64,000 nucleotides of DNA from JAJZAM01 sp027391075 (GTDB lineage: Bacteria > Actinomycetota > Acidimicrobiia > Acidimicrobiales > Palsa-688). Shown in pieces: positions 19,787-27,830 of the stretch. Each line of letters opens with the position of its first letter. Position 1 is the stretch's first letter. Location of the stretch: contig DAHYHI010000015.1 of assembly GCA_027391075.1 (NCBI GenBank), forward strand, positions 1-64,000, read 5' to 3'. The position numbers and the translations under genes were made by a program. The notes beneath the pieces are model-generated. The model did not search any database, was not told where the DNA came from, and saw only the letters and a program-made list of their open reading frames with translations.

Positions 19787-20218
19787 GTGAAGGTTTCTAC
19801 CCGCGGGGACTACGCCAGCCGGGCACTGCTGTCTCTGGCGCTTCACGATGGGGAGAGCGTCCCGACCTCGGTTCGCGACGTGGCAGAGCGGACCGGTCTC
19901 CCCCAGCCCTACCTGGAGCAGATCCTGCTAGCGCTCAAAGGAGCCGGCCTGGTCCGCTCTAAGCGAGGGGTAGGTGGGGGCTATGTACTGGCCCGTCCGC
20001 CGGCCGACATCACTCTGGGCCAGATCGTAAGCGCCGTGGACGGCCCGATCCAGGCCGGCGACTTCGGCGAGCCCCACCAAAACGGAGCATGCGACCACGA
20101 AGGCCAGTGCGTGCTCCTTGCGGTCTGGTCGGAAGTGGGTGGACACATGCGCGAACACCTCGACTCCTTCTCGCTGGCCGACATGGCAGACCGGGCTCGG
20201 GGAACCCGCCCTAGTTAA
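19787..20218 (+). CDS. Rrf2 family transcriptional regulator
   Basis: The 143-residue protein has an N-terminal winged helix of the Rrf2 type (KVSTRGDYASRALLSLALHD, then GLPQPYLEQILLALKGAGLV and KRGVGGGYVLARP). In the usual cluster-binding loop, C102 and C108 are present (ACDHEGQC), but the position of the third Cys of IscR/NsrR is occupied by Trp114. It may bind a cluster in a different way or none. It starts at a GTG at 19787, divergent from the phosphodiesterase gene, and its end overlaps that of cbiX by four bases. The targets are unknown; the cobalamin genes nearby are a possibility. Confidence 0.9.
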   Translation: MKVSTRGDYASRALLSLALHDGESVPTSVRDVAERTGLPQPYLEQILLALKGAGLVRSKRGVGGGYVLARPPADITLGQIVSAVDGPIQAGDFGEPHQNGACDHEGQCVLLAVWSEVGGHMREHLDSFSLADMADRARGTRPS

Positions 20219-21213
20219 GGTCCAATCGGGGATGCGGCTGCGCCTTGCAAGCTGCCCCGGTTGGTGTCGTCGAGGCCGCCGTCGTGATGGTGGTGGTGGC
20301 GGTGCTGCTCCGCCAAGTGAGAGTGGCCGACTCCGACCGGCTGGCCGACTCGGCCGGCGAGTCCCGGCCACGGAGACCGATACGAGCAGGCATCGCAGTT
20401 TACCCGGGGGGTTCCCACCCTGGACTCGTTGAAGCGCTCTACGATGGGTTCCACAAGACGGACGTCGGGGCCGAGGTAGCCGCAGTCGATCAGCTCCACG
20501 CCGGCAGCGTCAGCCCAAGAGCGAAGTTGTGTCCGTCCGCGCTCTATCAAGAGCCCGTAACACAGATACCACCAGCTGACCGCTAATCGCCGGTGGCCGA
20601 GCGCCGTGAGCATCTTGGCGGCCTCAAGGATCGTCGGACGGGTTACACCGCTGAAACCGACGCTAAAAGTCCGGTTTCCGCACCATTCGGATACGAGGCG
20701 GCCCGCCTTGTAGGAGTCGCCGTTCGCGTCCGGGTCGGAAGTTCCTCTCGAAACGACCAGCAGCGCCGTGTCAACATCGCTCGAACGGACTACAGCCTCG
20801 CCTAAGATCTCTACTGCCGCTTTTACCACCCCGAGCGGGCTCGCGAACGCGATCGAAGTACCTGGATGGCGAAGTCGGGCTTCGAGCACAACCGCAGGAA
20901 CATCACTCTTAGCGTGGCCCGCTCCGAGAAGCACCAGAGGCAGCACGGTTATTCTCCGAGCACCACGTGCGACCATGGAATCGATCACCGCCCCAGCCGG
21001 CGGTTCGGTCATCTCCAGGAATCCCACTTGCACGTCTACACCGGCCAAAGCCTCCGCTACCAGCGCCCCGAGGCTGTGCATCTCTTGGGCGCTCTCAGAG
21101 GACCTGGAACCGTGACCTACCAGAAGGAGACCTTCGCTCGCCTCTGCGGCGGTCGACGGTTCGTGTGTCACAGGCTCGAAGTTCACAGGCTCGAACTTAG
21201 CCTCGGAGTCCAA
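20215..21213 (-). CDS. cbiX: Sirohydrochlorin cobaltochelatase CbiX, long form with CxxC and His-rich tail
   Basis: The enzyme inserts cobalt into sirohydrochlorin, the entry step of cobalt-early cobalamin synthesis. The two-domain form is visible: LLLVGHGSR with His34 and LLGAGHAKSDVP with His100 in the first domain, then a second copy (LLVVSRGTSD) that lacks the His. The C-terminal extension contains C273 and C276 in NCDACSYR and a His-rich run (residues 297-310). Long CbiX proteins are known with a CxxC iron-sulphur motif and a His-rich stretch. A TTG start at 21213 follows the thioesterase gene by four bases. Both genes are divergent from the cob operon. Confidence 0.92.
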   Translation of the reverse strand: MDSEAKFEPVNFEPVTHEPSTAAEASEGLLLVGHGSRSSESAQEMHSLGALVAEALAGVDVQVGFLEMTEPPAGAVIDSMVARGARRITVLPLVLLGAGHAKSDVPAVVLEARLRHPGTSIAFASPLGVVKAAVEILGEAVVRSSDVDTALLVVSRGTSDPDANGDSYKAGRLVSEWCGNRTFSVGFSGVTRPTILEAAKMLTALGHRRLAVSWWYLCYGLLIERGRTQLRSWADAAGVELIDCGYLGPDVRLVEPIVERFNESRVGTPRVNCDACSYRSPWPGLAGRVGQPVGVGHSHLAEQHRHHHHHDGGLDDTNRGSLQGAAASPIGP

Positions 21214-21217
21214 GGCA

Positions 21218-22036
21218 TTAGCCGAGCCGTATTCCGGCGAGTTGCGTGGCTTGGGCTACAAGCGAGCCCTTCGCGTCCCACACGTAGCAGCTTTCGTCGA
21301 CCAACCGGCCCTGTATCAGCTGGGCACGCTGGAGGACCTGAACGGGTCCGGGTGCGGGGACGGCCCGCACGTAGACGGTCAACGTCAAAGTGGGAACCCA
21401 TCCGGCCATCTCGATGTCGAAGGTAGCCGGAGGCAAGGCGTCAGCGGCGAAAAGCAGAGACACCGAGTCGAAAGCCTCCCCGAGCGGCAATGTCAGCCAC
21501 CCCAGGACCTCACCTTTGCCTGACGGGTCTCCGCTCATGTAGCCAAGCGATTTCGGGTCGAGTCTCAGCTCCACCTGGTCCATGATCGCGACCCGGTGCC
21601 CTCCAGGTGGACCCTCCCTGACAACTAGGCAGTCCTCGAAATCACAGGCCGGTGCGAGACCTACCGGCGCCGACCAATAAGGGGTGCTGACAGGGTCGAT
21701 GCGTCCGACCGTTACGTGGGCCTCCACGCAGGTATTACCTTCCTGGGAGATCCATGCGCGCACCTGGGTCGCTGATCTACCCTCCCGCAGCACGGCCGTC
21801 GACACAGTCGCCGGCCCGGAGTCGGGCGGCCGCAGGTACGTCGCCCCCGTCGCCAGCACGTGGGTCCGTCCCGTAGCGTCCAGCGCCGCCCTTGCGAGCA
21901 GCGCCAACAGGTATCCGCCGTTCGGTTTGCCGCCGATAGTCCAGTCGGGGTCGATGTCCACATCGAACTCCTGCATTTCCCCACTAGACCGGCGAGCGCT
22001 GAGGGCGGTAACCTCGCAGAAGCGCTTAGGTCGCAT
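21218..22036 (-). CDS. Thioesterase-like superfamily protein (TesB/4HBT_3 type)
   Basis: The 272-residue protein has two hot-dog-like halves. The first carries a GGKPNGGYLLALLARAALDA helix (about residues 34-53) and TYLRPPDSGPATVS. The second contains FAADALPPATFDIEMAGWVPTLTLTVYVRA, typical of acyl-CoA thioesterase-like proteins of actinobacteria. I chose the ATG at 22036 because the longer frame runs into the regulatory gap before cobB. It precedes cbiX by four bases. A role in cobalamin synthesis is not evident. Confidence 0.85.
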   Translation of the reverse strand: MRPKRFCEVTALSARRSSGEMQEFDVDIDPDWTIGGKPNGGYLLALLARAALDATGRTHVLATGATYLRPPDSGPATVSTAVLREGRSATQVRAWISQEGNTCVEAHVTVGRIDPVSTPYWSAPVGLAPACDFEDCLVVREGPPGGHRVAIMDQVELRLDPKSLGYMSGDPSGKGEVLGWLTLPLGEAFDSVSLLFAADALPPATFDIEMAGWVPTLTLTVYVRAVPAPGPVQVLQRAQLIQGRLVDESCYVWDAKGSLVAQATQLAGIRLG

Positions 22037-22253
22037 CCGGACAGGGTAGCGGCCCGACCTGACGGGGCGAAAAGACGTCCACCACCGCCCGCGCCCTCGG
22101 GTTGGAGGAGCCTGGAGTGTGATCACCCCGGCACATGGCATGATCTACCCCGCTATGAAGGCGCCCCACGCCGGCCACCTGCCGTGTCACTGGATCAACC
22201 CCCGGACGGGCGCAGGTCTTTAACCGTGACAAACCCAGGACGGATCTGAGTCG

Positions 22254-23675
22254 GTGACCACTCTCGGACCGAGGCTTGTAATAGCAGGGACCTCGTCGGG
22301 GGTCGGCAAGACGACCGTCTGCACGGGTATCCTGGCGGCGCTCGCTCGCAGGGGCCTCAAGACTGCCGGGGCGAAGATCGGTCCCGACTTCATAGATCCC
22401 GGCTACCACGCCGCGGCGTGCGGTCGACCGCCCCGGAACCTTGACGCTTGGATGTGCGGCTTGGACCGCATGCCCTCCCTGGCCGCACGCGCCGCTGAGG
22501 GGCAGGACCTGCTGGTAGCAGAGGGAGTTATGGGGCTCTTCGACGGCGCCGCAGACGGGACAGCCTCGTCGAGCGCTGACGTGGCTCGCGTGCTGCGAGC
22601 CCCTGTGATCCTCGTAGTCGACGCGTCGGCGATGGCCGCCTCTGCTGGGGCTGTCGTTCACGGTTTCGCCACTTTCGACCGATCGATAGCCGTGTCGGGA
22701 ATAGTGTTCAACAGGGTCGGCTCCGACGGTCACGAGACGATGCTCAAAGAAGCAGTCGCCGGCCTGGGAATACCCGTCGTAGGCGCTCTCAGACGCGACG
22801 AGCGCTTTTCGTGGAGGGACCGCCATCTCGGTCTCGTCCCCGTATCCGAAGACCCACTTGGGGTCCGATCCTCGCTCGACAGACTCGCCTCCGCCATAGA
22901 AACCTACGTCGACTTGGACGCTGTAGTCGCCATGGCACGAGGGGCCGAACCCTTAGAGGCTGGCCCTCTAGAAATCCCGAAGAGGATCGGACCTTCGCGC
23001 ATCGCCGTAGCCGCAGGACCGGCCTTCAGCTTCACCTACACCGACACCGTTGAAACCCTGCGCGCCGCTGGCGCCGAAGTGGTCAGCTTCGACCCCCTAG
23101 TAGACGAGACTCTTCCCTACTCGAAGCCTTCCCTGGCGAAGAGGCAATCGTCGTCGCATCCCGCGGGCTGCGACGACGGCGAACTCGACGGTCTTTTGAT
23201 AGGCGGAGGATTTCCCGAGGTCTACGCTCCGGCCCTCTCCGCGAACCGACAACTCCTCGACGGGATCAAACGGGAGATCGCTGCGGGTCTTGTCACCTGG
23301 GCCGAGTGCGGCGGACTGCTCGTCTTGTGCGAGAGCCTCGACGGCCATCCTCTAGCAGGTGTCCTGCCTGCGCACGCTGAAATGACCAATACTTTGACCC
23401 TCGGATACCGCAGTGCCGTCTCGACGACTCTATCGCCACTAGGCCCTGAGGGAACCGTCCTGCGCGGCCACGAGTTCCACTATTCACGCGTCTCACCGGC
23501 GGGCTCCGCTCTGGCGATGAGGGCGAGGTTCGGCGAAGGCCACGATGGCTATGCCACCGAGACCCTTATCGCCACTTATCTGCACCACCATCCCGGCGGC
23601 AACACAGCTCCACTCGAGTCCTTCGCAACCAGAGCTGCCATACGTAGGGCATCGCGTAGGGCAGGATTCCGCTAG
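22254..23675 (+). CDS. cobB: Cobyrinate/hydrogenobyrinate a,c-diamide synthase (CobB/CbiA)
   Basis: The 473-residue glutamine amidotransferase amidates the a and c side chains of the corrin ring. The N-terminal P-loop is GTSSGVGKTT (about residues 12-21), followed by the family motif KIGPDFIDPGYH. The C-terminal class I amidotransferase domain has the Cys in TWAECGGLLVL and the His in ATYLHHHPGG. A GTG at 22254 starts the operon. The 217-bp gap upstream was searched for a cobalamin riboswitch and lacks its invariant boxes. Confidence 0.95.
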   Translation: MTTLGPRLVIAGTSSGVGKTTVCTGILAALARRGLKTAGAKIGPDFIDPGYHAAACGRPPRNLDAWMCGLDRMPSLAARAAEGQDLLVAEGVMGLFDGAADGTASSSADVARVLRAPVILVVDASAMAASAGAVVHGFATFDRSIAVSGIVFNRVGSDGHETMLKEAVAGLGIPVVGALRRDERFSWRDRHLGLVPVSEDPLGVRSSLDRLASAIETYVDLDAVVAMARGAEPLEAGPLEIPKRIGPSRIAVAAGPAFSFTYTDTVETLRAAGAEVVSFDPLVDETLPYSKPSLAKRQSSSHPAGCDDGELDGLLIGGGFPEVYAPALSANRQLLDGIKREIAAGLVTWAECGGLLVLCESLDGHPLAGVLPAHAEMTNTLTLGYRSAVSTTLSPLGPEGTVLRGHEFHYSRVSPAGSALAMRARFGEGHDGYATETLIATYLHHHPGGNTAPLESFATRAAIRRASRRAGFR

Positions 23676-23685
23676 TCTCAAAGGT

Positions 23686-24636
23686 GTGCGCAAGAGCAGT
23701 ATCTACCTGCCCGAGGAAACCAAGTCTGCTCTGAGACGACAAGCCAAGCGGGCAGGACTGTCCGAGGCCCAACTGATACGCGGGGCCCTCGAAAGAGCCT
23801 TGTCGCAACCCTCGCCGCAGCCAGCAGAATCGGGAAGGACACGCGACGTTCGGGCCTCCCGAATGGACAACAGGCCGGTACCAGGGCGCCTCGTTGGCGT
23901 GGGCGTCGGCCCTGGTGAGCCGGACCTGATAACCGTCAGAGCCGTCGAAGCTCTGAGGCGCGCGGACGTCGTCGTCGCCCCGAGCAGCGCCCCCGACGCC
24001 GTAGGACGCGCCGAGGCAATCGTGCGTGAGGTTGCGCCTGAGGTCGCCGTCGTGAGGGTGGCTTTCGACATGGCCCCTTCCAGGCAAGCCAGGGACCGAT
24101 CCGTCGACAAGGCGGCCAGTGTCGTATCCGGATTCTGCGAAGCGGGCAACGAGGTGGCCTGGATCACTCTCGGCGACCCGCTGGTCTACTCGACCTTCCC
24201 CTCTGTGGCCCAAGCGGTAAGGCGCCTGAGGCCTTCAACCGTCGTGTGCCAGGTGCCTGGGATCATGGCATTCCAGGCGCTGGCGGCGCGGACGTCTACG
24301 GTCGTCGCTGACGAACGCACGAGGGTGACCATCCGAACTGCCCTCGACGGCGAGGACCTCGGACCCGACATGGAGGACGGGGACACGACACTCGTCGTCT
24401 ACAAAGGTGGCCGCCGCCTTCCCGAGGTTGCCGACGTAGCTTCAATCCTCGGCCGAGACCGTGGTGCTGTCGCAGGAGAGCTATTGGGAATGCAGGGAGA
24501 GCGCGTCGGAGCGTTGGCAGACATTGCCGCTCGGGGTCCGGCCTCTTACCTTGCCACGGTGATCCTTCCTTTCACTCGTCTCAGTGCTGCCACCACCGAG
24601 GAGGGCGCTCATCACGACCGTTGGGAGATGGGATGA
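23686..24636 (+). CDS. cobI: RHH (CopG-like) domain fused to precorrin-2 C20-methyltransferase (CobI/CbiL)
   Basis: The frame from the GTG at 23686 encodes 316 residues. Residues 1-40 form a typical ribbon-helix-helix domain: strand KSSIYLPEE, then helices around KSALRRQAKRAGLSEAQLIR and GALERAL. A Pro/Ser/Arg-rich linker (41-59) leads to the methyltransferase (60-316) with the SAM loop GVGVGPGEPDLITVRAV and WITLGDPLVYSTF. CobI/CbiL normally starts near the Met at residue 60 (ATG at 23863), but no good ribosome site precedes it. Either one fused protein or two start sites are possible. A fusion of a DNA-binding domain to a cobalamin enzyme is unusual. The stop overlaps cobM by ATGA. Confidence 0.85.
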   Translation: MRKSSIYLPEETKSALRRQAKRAGLSEAQLIRGALERALSQPSPQPAESGRTRDVRASRMDNRPVPGRLVGVGVGPGEPDLITVRAVEALRRADVVVAPSSAPDAVGRAEAIVREVAPEVAVVRVAFDMAPSRQARDRSVDKAASVVSGFCEAGNEVAWITLGDPLVYSTFPSVAQAVRRLRPSTVVCQVPGIMAFQALAARTSTVVADERTRVTIRTALDGEDLGPDMEDGDTTLVVYKGGRRLPEVADVASILGRDRGAVAGELLGMQGERVGALADIAARGPASYLATVILPFTRLSAATTEEGAHHDRWEMG

Positions 24637-25442
24637 TCTCCTTCGTCGGCGCCGGTCCAGGCGCCGCCGATCTCGTGACGCTGCGGGGCGCACAGCGCCT
24701 CGCAGCCGCCGACGTCGTCGTGTGGGCGTCGTCATTGGTTCCCAAGGCTCTGCTGGACCACTGCAAGCCCGCTGCGACGGTGTATGACTCTTCGGTGATG
24801 ACGCTGGAAGACGTACTCGCCGTCTATGAGTCTAATCCCGAGCCTATCGCCGTAGTTCGTCTTCACTCGGGTGACACCTCCATCTACTCGTCCATCGGTG
24901 AGCAGATCGACTGGTGCAAAGCCAACGGTCGACCGTGGGAGATCGTCCCCGGAGTGACGTCGCTCGCCGCGGCCGCCGCTGTGCTCGGCCGGGAGTTGAC
25001 ACAACCTGGTGTAGCCCAGAGTGTGGTTATCACACGACTTGCCGGTCGCACCGCCAAGTCGATGCCAGCCGGCGAGGGACCCGCCGCCTTCGCTCCACAC
25101 GCCACCACGCTCGCCGTCTTCTTGTCAGCAGCCCGCCCAGAAGAGTTGCAAGACGAGCTTCTATGCGCGGGGTCCGGCTACACAGCATCGACACCCGCCG
25201 CAGTGGTCGAACGCGCCACATGGCCTGACGAGCGGGTCATATCCACGACGGTGGGCGAGCTGGCCGACGCCATACGCTCCACCGGCTCCACATTGACCGT
25301 CTTGGTCCTCGTCGGCGAAGCGCTTAGAGAATCGCCCGTAGCTCTGCGATCACACCTATACACTCCGAGCTTCACCACCGCCTACCGCCTGCGATCCGCC
25401 CCTGGGACCACGTCGGGCAGACCCTCCGCGAACCGGCGTTGA
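24633..25442 (+). CDS. cobM: Precorrin-4/cobalt-precorrin-4 C11-methyltransferase (CobM/CbiF)
   Basis: The 269-residue SAM-dependent methyltransferase begins ISFVGAGPGAADLVTLRGAQ and has the core motif VVRLHSGDTSIYSSIGEQI, followed by VPGVTSLAAAAAVLGRELT. These match CobM/CbiF, which methylates C11. The ATG at 24633 overlaps the cobI stop (ATGA) and has GGGAG upstream. It differs from most family members only in an extended C-terminus (about 25 residues after FTTAYRLR). Confidence 0.95.
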   Translation: MISFVGAGPGAADLVTLRGAQRLAAADVVVWASSLVPKALLDHCKPAATVYDSSVMTLEDVLAVYESNPEPIAVVRLHSGDTSIYSSIGEQIDWCKANGRPWEIVPGVTSLAAAAAVLGRELTQPGVAQSVVITRLAGRTAKSMPAGEGPAAFAPHATTLAVFLSAARPEELQDELLCAGSGYTASTPAAVVERATWPDERVISTTVGELADAIRSTGSTLTVLVLVGEALRESPVALRSHLYTPSFTTAYRLRSAPGTTSGRPSANRR

Positions 25443-26602
25443 CCTCCTACGACAGCGATACTCCCCAAGCACACGCCGGCGTCGAACCCCACGAGCCGCC
25501 GATGGCCCCGGAAGTCAGAGCCGCGAAAGGTCTGCGCACCGGTTGGACAACAGGCACGTGCGCCTCAGCGGCAGCGAAGGCCGCTGCGATCGGACTTGCG
25601 ACAGGCGAGGTGCCTCCTCAGGTAGAGATCGCCCTGCCGGACCGGCGGCGCGTGACTTTCCAGGTGCTGTCCCCTGACCCGTCGGACCCGACCGTCGCGG
25701 CTGTAGTCAAAGACGCCGGCGATGACCCCGACGTGACAGACGGAGCTGTCATCACAGTACGAGCCAGCCGGTTAGGATCCGATAGCAAATCAGATGATTC
25801 GGTGGAGATACTCGCAGGACCGGGAGTAGGGACTGTTACTTTGCCAGGCCTCGGGCTCGAAATCGGCTCGCCAGCTGTGAACGCGGTGCCGGCGCGGATG
25901 ATTCGCCAAGCCGTCCGCGAAGTGACTCCAATGCCATTGTCTTTGACAGTGTCAGTGCCCGGAGGAGAGGCGATGGCGGCACGCACTTCGAACGCGCGAC
26001 TCGGGATAGTAGGCGGCATCTCCATCCTCGGCACGACAGGTATAGTGAGGCCCTTCTCGACGGCTGCGTGGCGGGCCAGCGTCGTCCAGCAGGTGCAGGT
26101 AGCCGCTGCGCAAGGGAGCACCGAAGTGGTCCTCTCCACCGGAGGACGCACCGACGCCGCCGCCCAGCGCCTCTATCCGCAGCTTTCCCAGGTCTGCTTC
26201 GTCGAGGTCGGCGACTTCACAGGCATAGCTCTGCGCAAGGCCGCATCGCTTGGCATCGTTTCCGTGACGTTCGTCGGGATGGCCGGTAAGATCGCCAAGC
26301 TAGCCGCTGGGGTTATGATGACCCATTACCGGCGTTCGAAAGTGGACTCAGCGCTGCTCGCCGAAATTGCGCAAGCTTGCGGCGCTCCTCGGCGTGTCAT
26401 TGAAGCCGCCACCGCCACCACCACCGCCCGGCATTTCGCCGAGACCTGCCTACAAGTCGGCGCAATCACCGTCCTCGAAGAGCTCTGTGTTCGCGCGGCG
26501 CGAAACTGCGCAGTGCACATGTCGGCATCATCAGGTACCACTCCTAAAGTCAGTGTCGTCATGGTCGACTTCGAAGGGGTGGAGGTCATAGCCCGTGCAT
26601 GA
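25439..26602 (+). CDS. cbiD: Cobalt-precorrin-5B C1-methyltransferase (CbiD)
   Basis: The 387-residue protein is specific to the cobalt-early (anaerobic) route and methylates C1 after loss of the two-carbon fragment. The signature LRTGWTTGTCASAAAKAAA (about residues 32-50) and GGISILGTTGIVRPFS are clear, as is VSVPGGEAMAARTSNARLG. A TTG start at 25439 shares TTGA with the cobM stop; an in-frame ATG at 25502 is the alternative. The N-terminal 25 residues are low in complexity, so the later start is possible. Confidence 0.95.
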   Translation: MTSYDSDTPQAHAGVEPHEPPMAPEVRAAKGLRTGWTTGTCASAAAKAAAIGLATGEVPPQVEIALPDRRRVTFQVLSPDPSDPTVAAVVKDAGDDPDVTDGAVITVRASRLGSDSKSDDSVEILAGPGVGTVTLPGLGLEIGSPAVNAVPARMIRQAVREVTPMPLSLTVSVPGGEAMAARTSNARLGIVGGISILGTTGIVRPFSTAAWRASVVQQVQVAAAQGSTEVVLSTGGRTDAAAQRLYPQLSQVCFVEVGDFTGIALRKAASLGIVSVTFVGMAGKIAKLAAGVMMTHYRRSKVDSALLAEIAQACGAPRRVIEAATATTTARHFAETCLQVGAITVLEELCVRAARNCAVHMSASSGTTPKVSVVMVDFEGVEVIARA

Positions 26603-27830
26603 CGGCACCCGACATAGCGGAACTGGAATGGTGCACCTCGTGGGACTTCTGGGCGGAGAAAGCTTCGCCGCCCCTTCTCGTGAAGCGTTGAGGACCGCCA
26701 CCGTGATAACCGGTTCTGCCTCGAATCTGAAGTCGGTGGTACATCCTCGTGGCGCAAGGGTGGTTGCATTGGAAGCGAACCTGGCCGGCATGCTCGAAAG
26801 CTTGGCGCGCGAAGCCACTAACGGCGAACAGGTCTGCGTCTTATGCAGCGGCGACCCCGGCTTCTTCGGTCTTGCCCGGCTCGCAACCCGTCTGGTACCG
26901 CCAGAGCTTTTGAGAGTGCACCCCGCTCCGTCTTCGGTGTCGGTGGCCTTCGCCCGAGCGGGCACGAACTGGGAGGACGCCGTCGTGATTTCCGCTCACG
27001 GCCGTCCCGGCGGAACGCAAAGCGCCGCAGAGGCGATACTGCGTCATCCGAAGGTAGCGGCGCTTTGCGGACCTAGTTCGCCACCTCAGCTGATCGGACG
27101 TCTCGCCCTGGAGGCTGGGGCGGGCTTCAGGGATGTGCTCGTTGGAACGTCGCTTTGCGAAAAGGGCGAGAAGATATGGCGAGGGGACCTAGAAGGCCTC
27201 GCCAGAGGTGACTTTGACCCCGCCTCGGTCGTGGTTGCTACCGTCAGCACACCGGCAAGTTCGAGGCCGAATCTGAGATGGGGTCGCCCTGAGGAGGAGT
27301 TCGCCCACCTAAGAGGCATGGTCACCAAGGCGGAGGTCCGGGCGATCGCAATTTCTAAGCTCGAGCTTCCCGCCGCTGGCGTGATGTGGGATGTCGGGGC
27401 CGGGTCCGGCTCGGTGTCTGTAGAAGCCACCGCCATCGCCCCCGGCCTTTGCGTGTACTCCCTCGAAAGGGACCCGTCTCAACTAGAGGTTCTGCGCTCC
27501 AACACAGCAGGGACCCAGGTCAAAGTGGTCGAGGGTGAAGCCCCGAAAGCCTTCGATGCTCTCGCCGACCCCGACAGGGTTTTCGTTGGAGGCGGCGGAA
27601 TTTCGGTGCTCGACTCGGCGCTTGCAAGGCTGCGCCCCGGAGGAAGAATGGTCGCCGTGTACGCATCGATGAGTCGCGCCGTCGAAGGAGCTAAAAGACT
27701 CGGGGCCATGGTCCAGGTCTCCGTCAGCCGCGCCGTGCCGATCGGCGAAGAGGGATCTCTTCGCTTGAAATCCGAAAACCCCGTATTCGTCTGCTGGGGC
27801 CCGGGTAGCGAACCTGGACGAGACAGATGA
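26595..27830 (+). CDS. cobL: Fused CbiE-CbiT (precorrin-6Y C5,15-methyltransferase, decarboxylating; CobL-like)
   Basis: Residues 1-205 form the CbiE half (VHLVGLLGGESFAAPSREAL and VLCSGDPGFFGLARL). Residues 215-411 form the CbiT half with a Rossmann SAM motif VMWDVGAGSGSVSVEATAIA. The fusion is the CobL arrangement, which methylates C5 and C15 and decarboxylates the C12 acetate. A GTG at 26595 overlaps the end of cbiD by eight bases, so the two are probably translationally coupled. Its stop overlaps cbiGH by ATGA. Confidence 0.93.
   Translation: MHDGTRHSGTGMVHLVGLLGGESFAAPSREALRTATVITGSASNLKSVVHPRGARVVALEANLAGMLESLAREATNGEQVCVLCSGDPGFFGLARLATRLVPPELLRVHPAPSSVSVAFARAGTNWEDAVVISAHGRPGGTQSAAEAILRHPKVAALCGPSSPPQLIGRLALEAGAGFRDVLVGTSLCEKGEKIWRGDLEGLARGDFDPASVVVATVSTPASSRPNLRWGRPEEEFAHLRGMVTKAEVRAIAISKLELPAAGVMWDVGAGSGSVSVEATAIAPGLCVYSLERDPSQLEVLRSNTAGTQVKVVEGEAPKAFDALADPDRVFVGGGGISVLDSALARLRPGGRMVAVYASMSRAVEGAKRLGAMVQVSVSRAVPIGEEGSLRLKSENPVFVCWGPGSEPGRDR

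Noticed and set aside
22037..22253. Cobalamin riboswitch upstream of cobB
   Set aside because: CCGGCCACCTGCC faintly recalls the B12 box, and GAAGGCG the preceding box, but the invariant GCAACTG, CCACTG and GGGAAGG elements are not in place on either strand.
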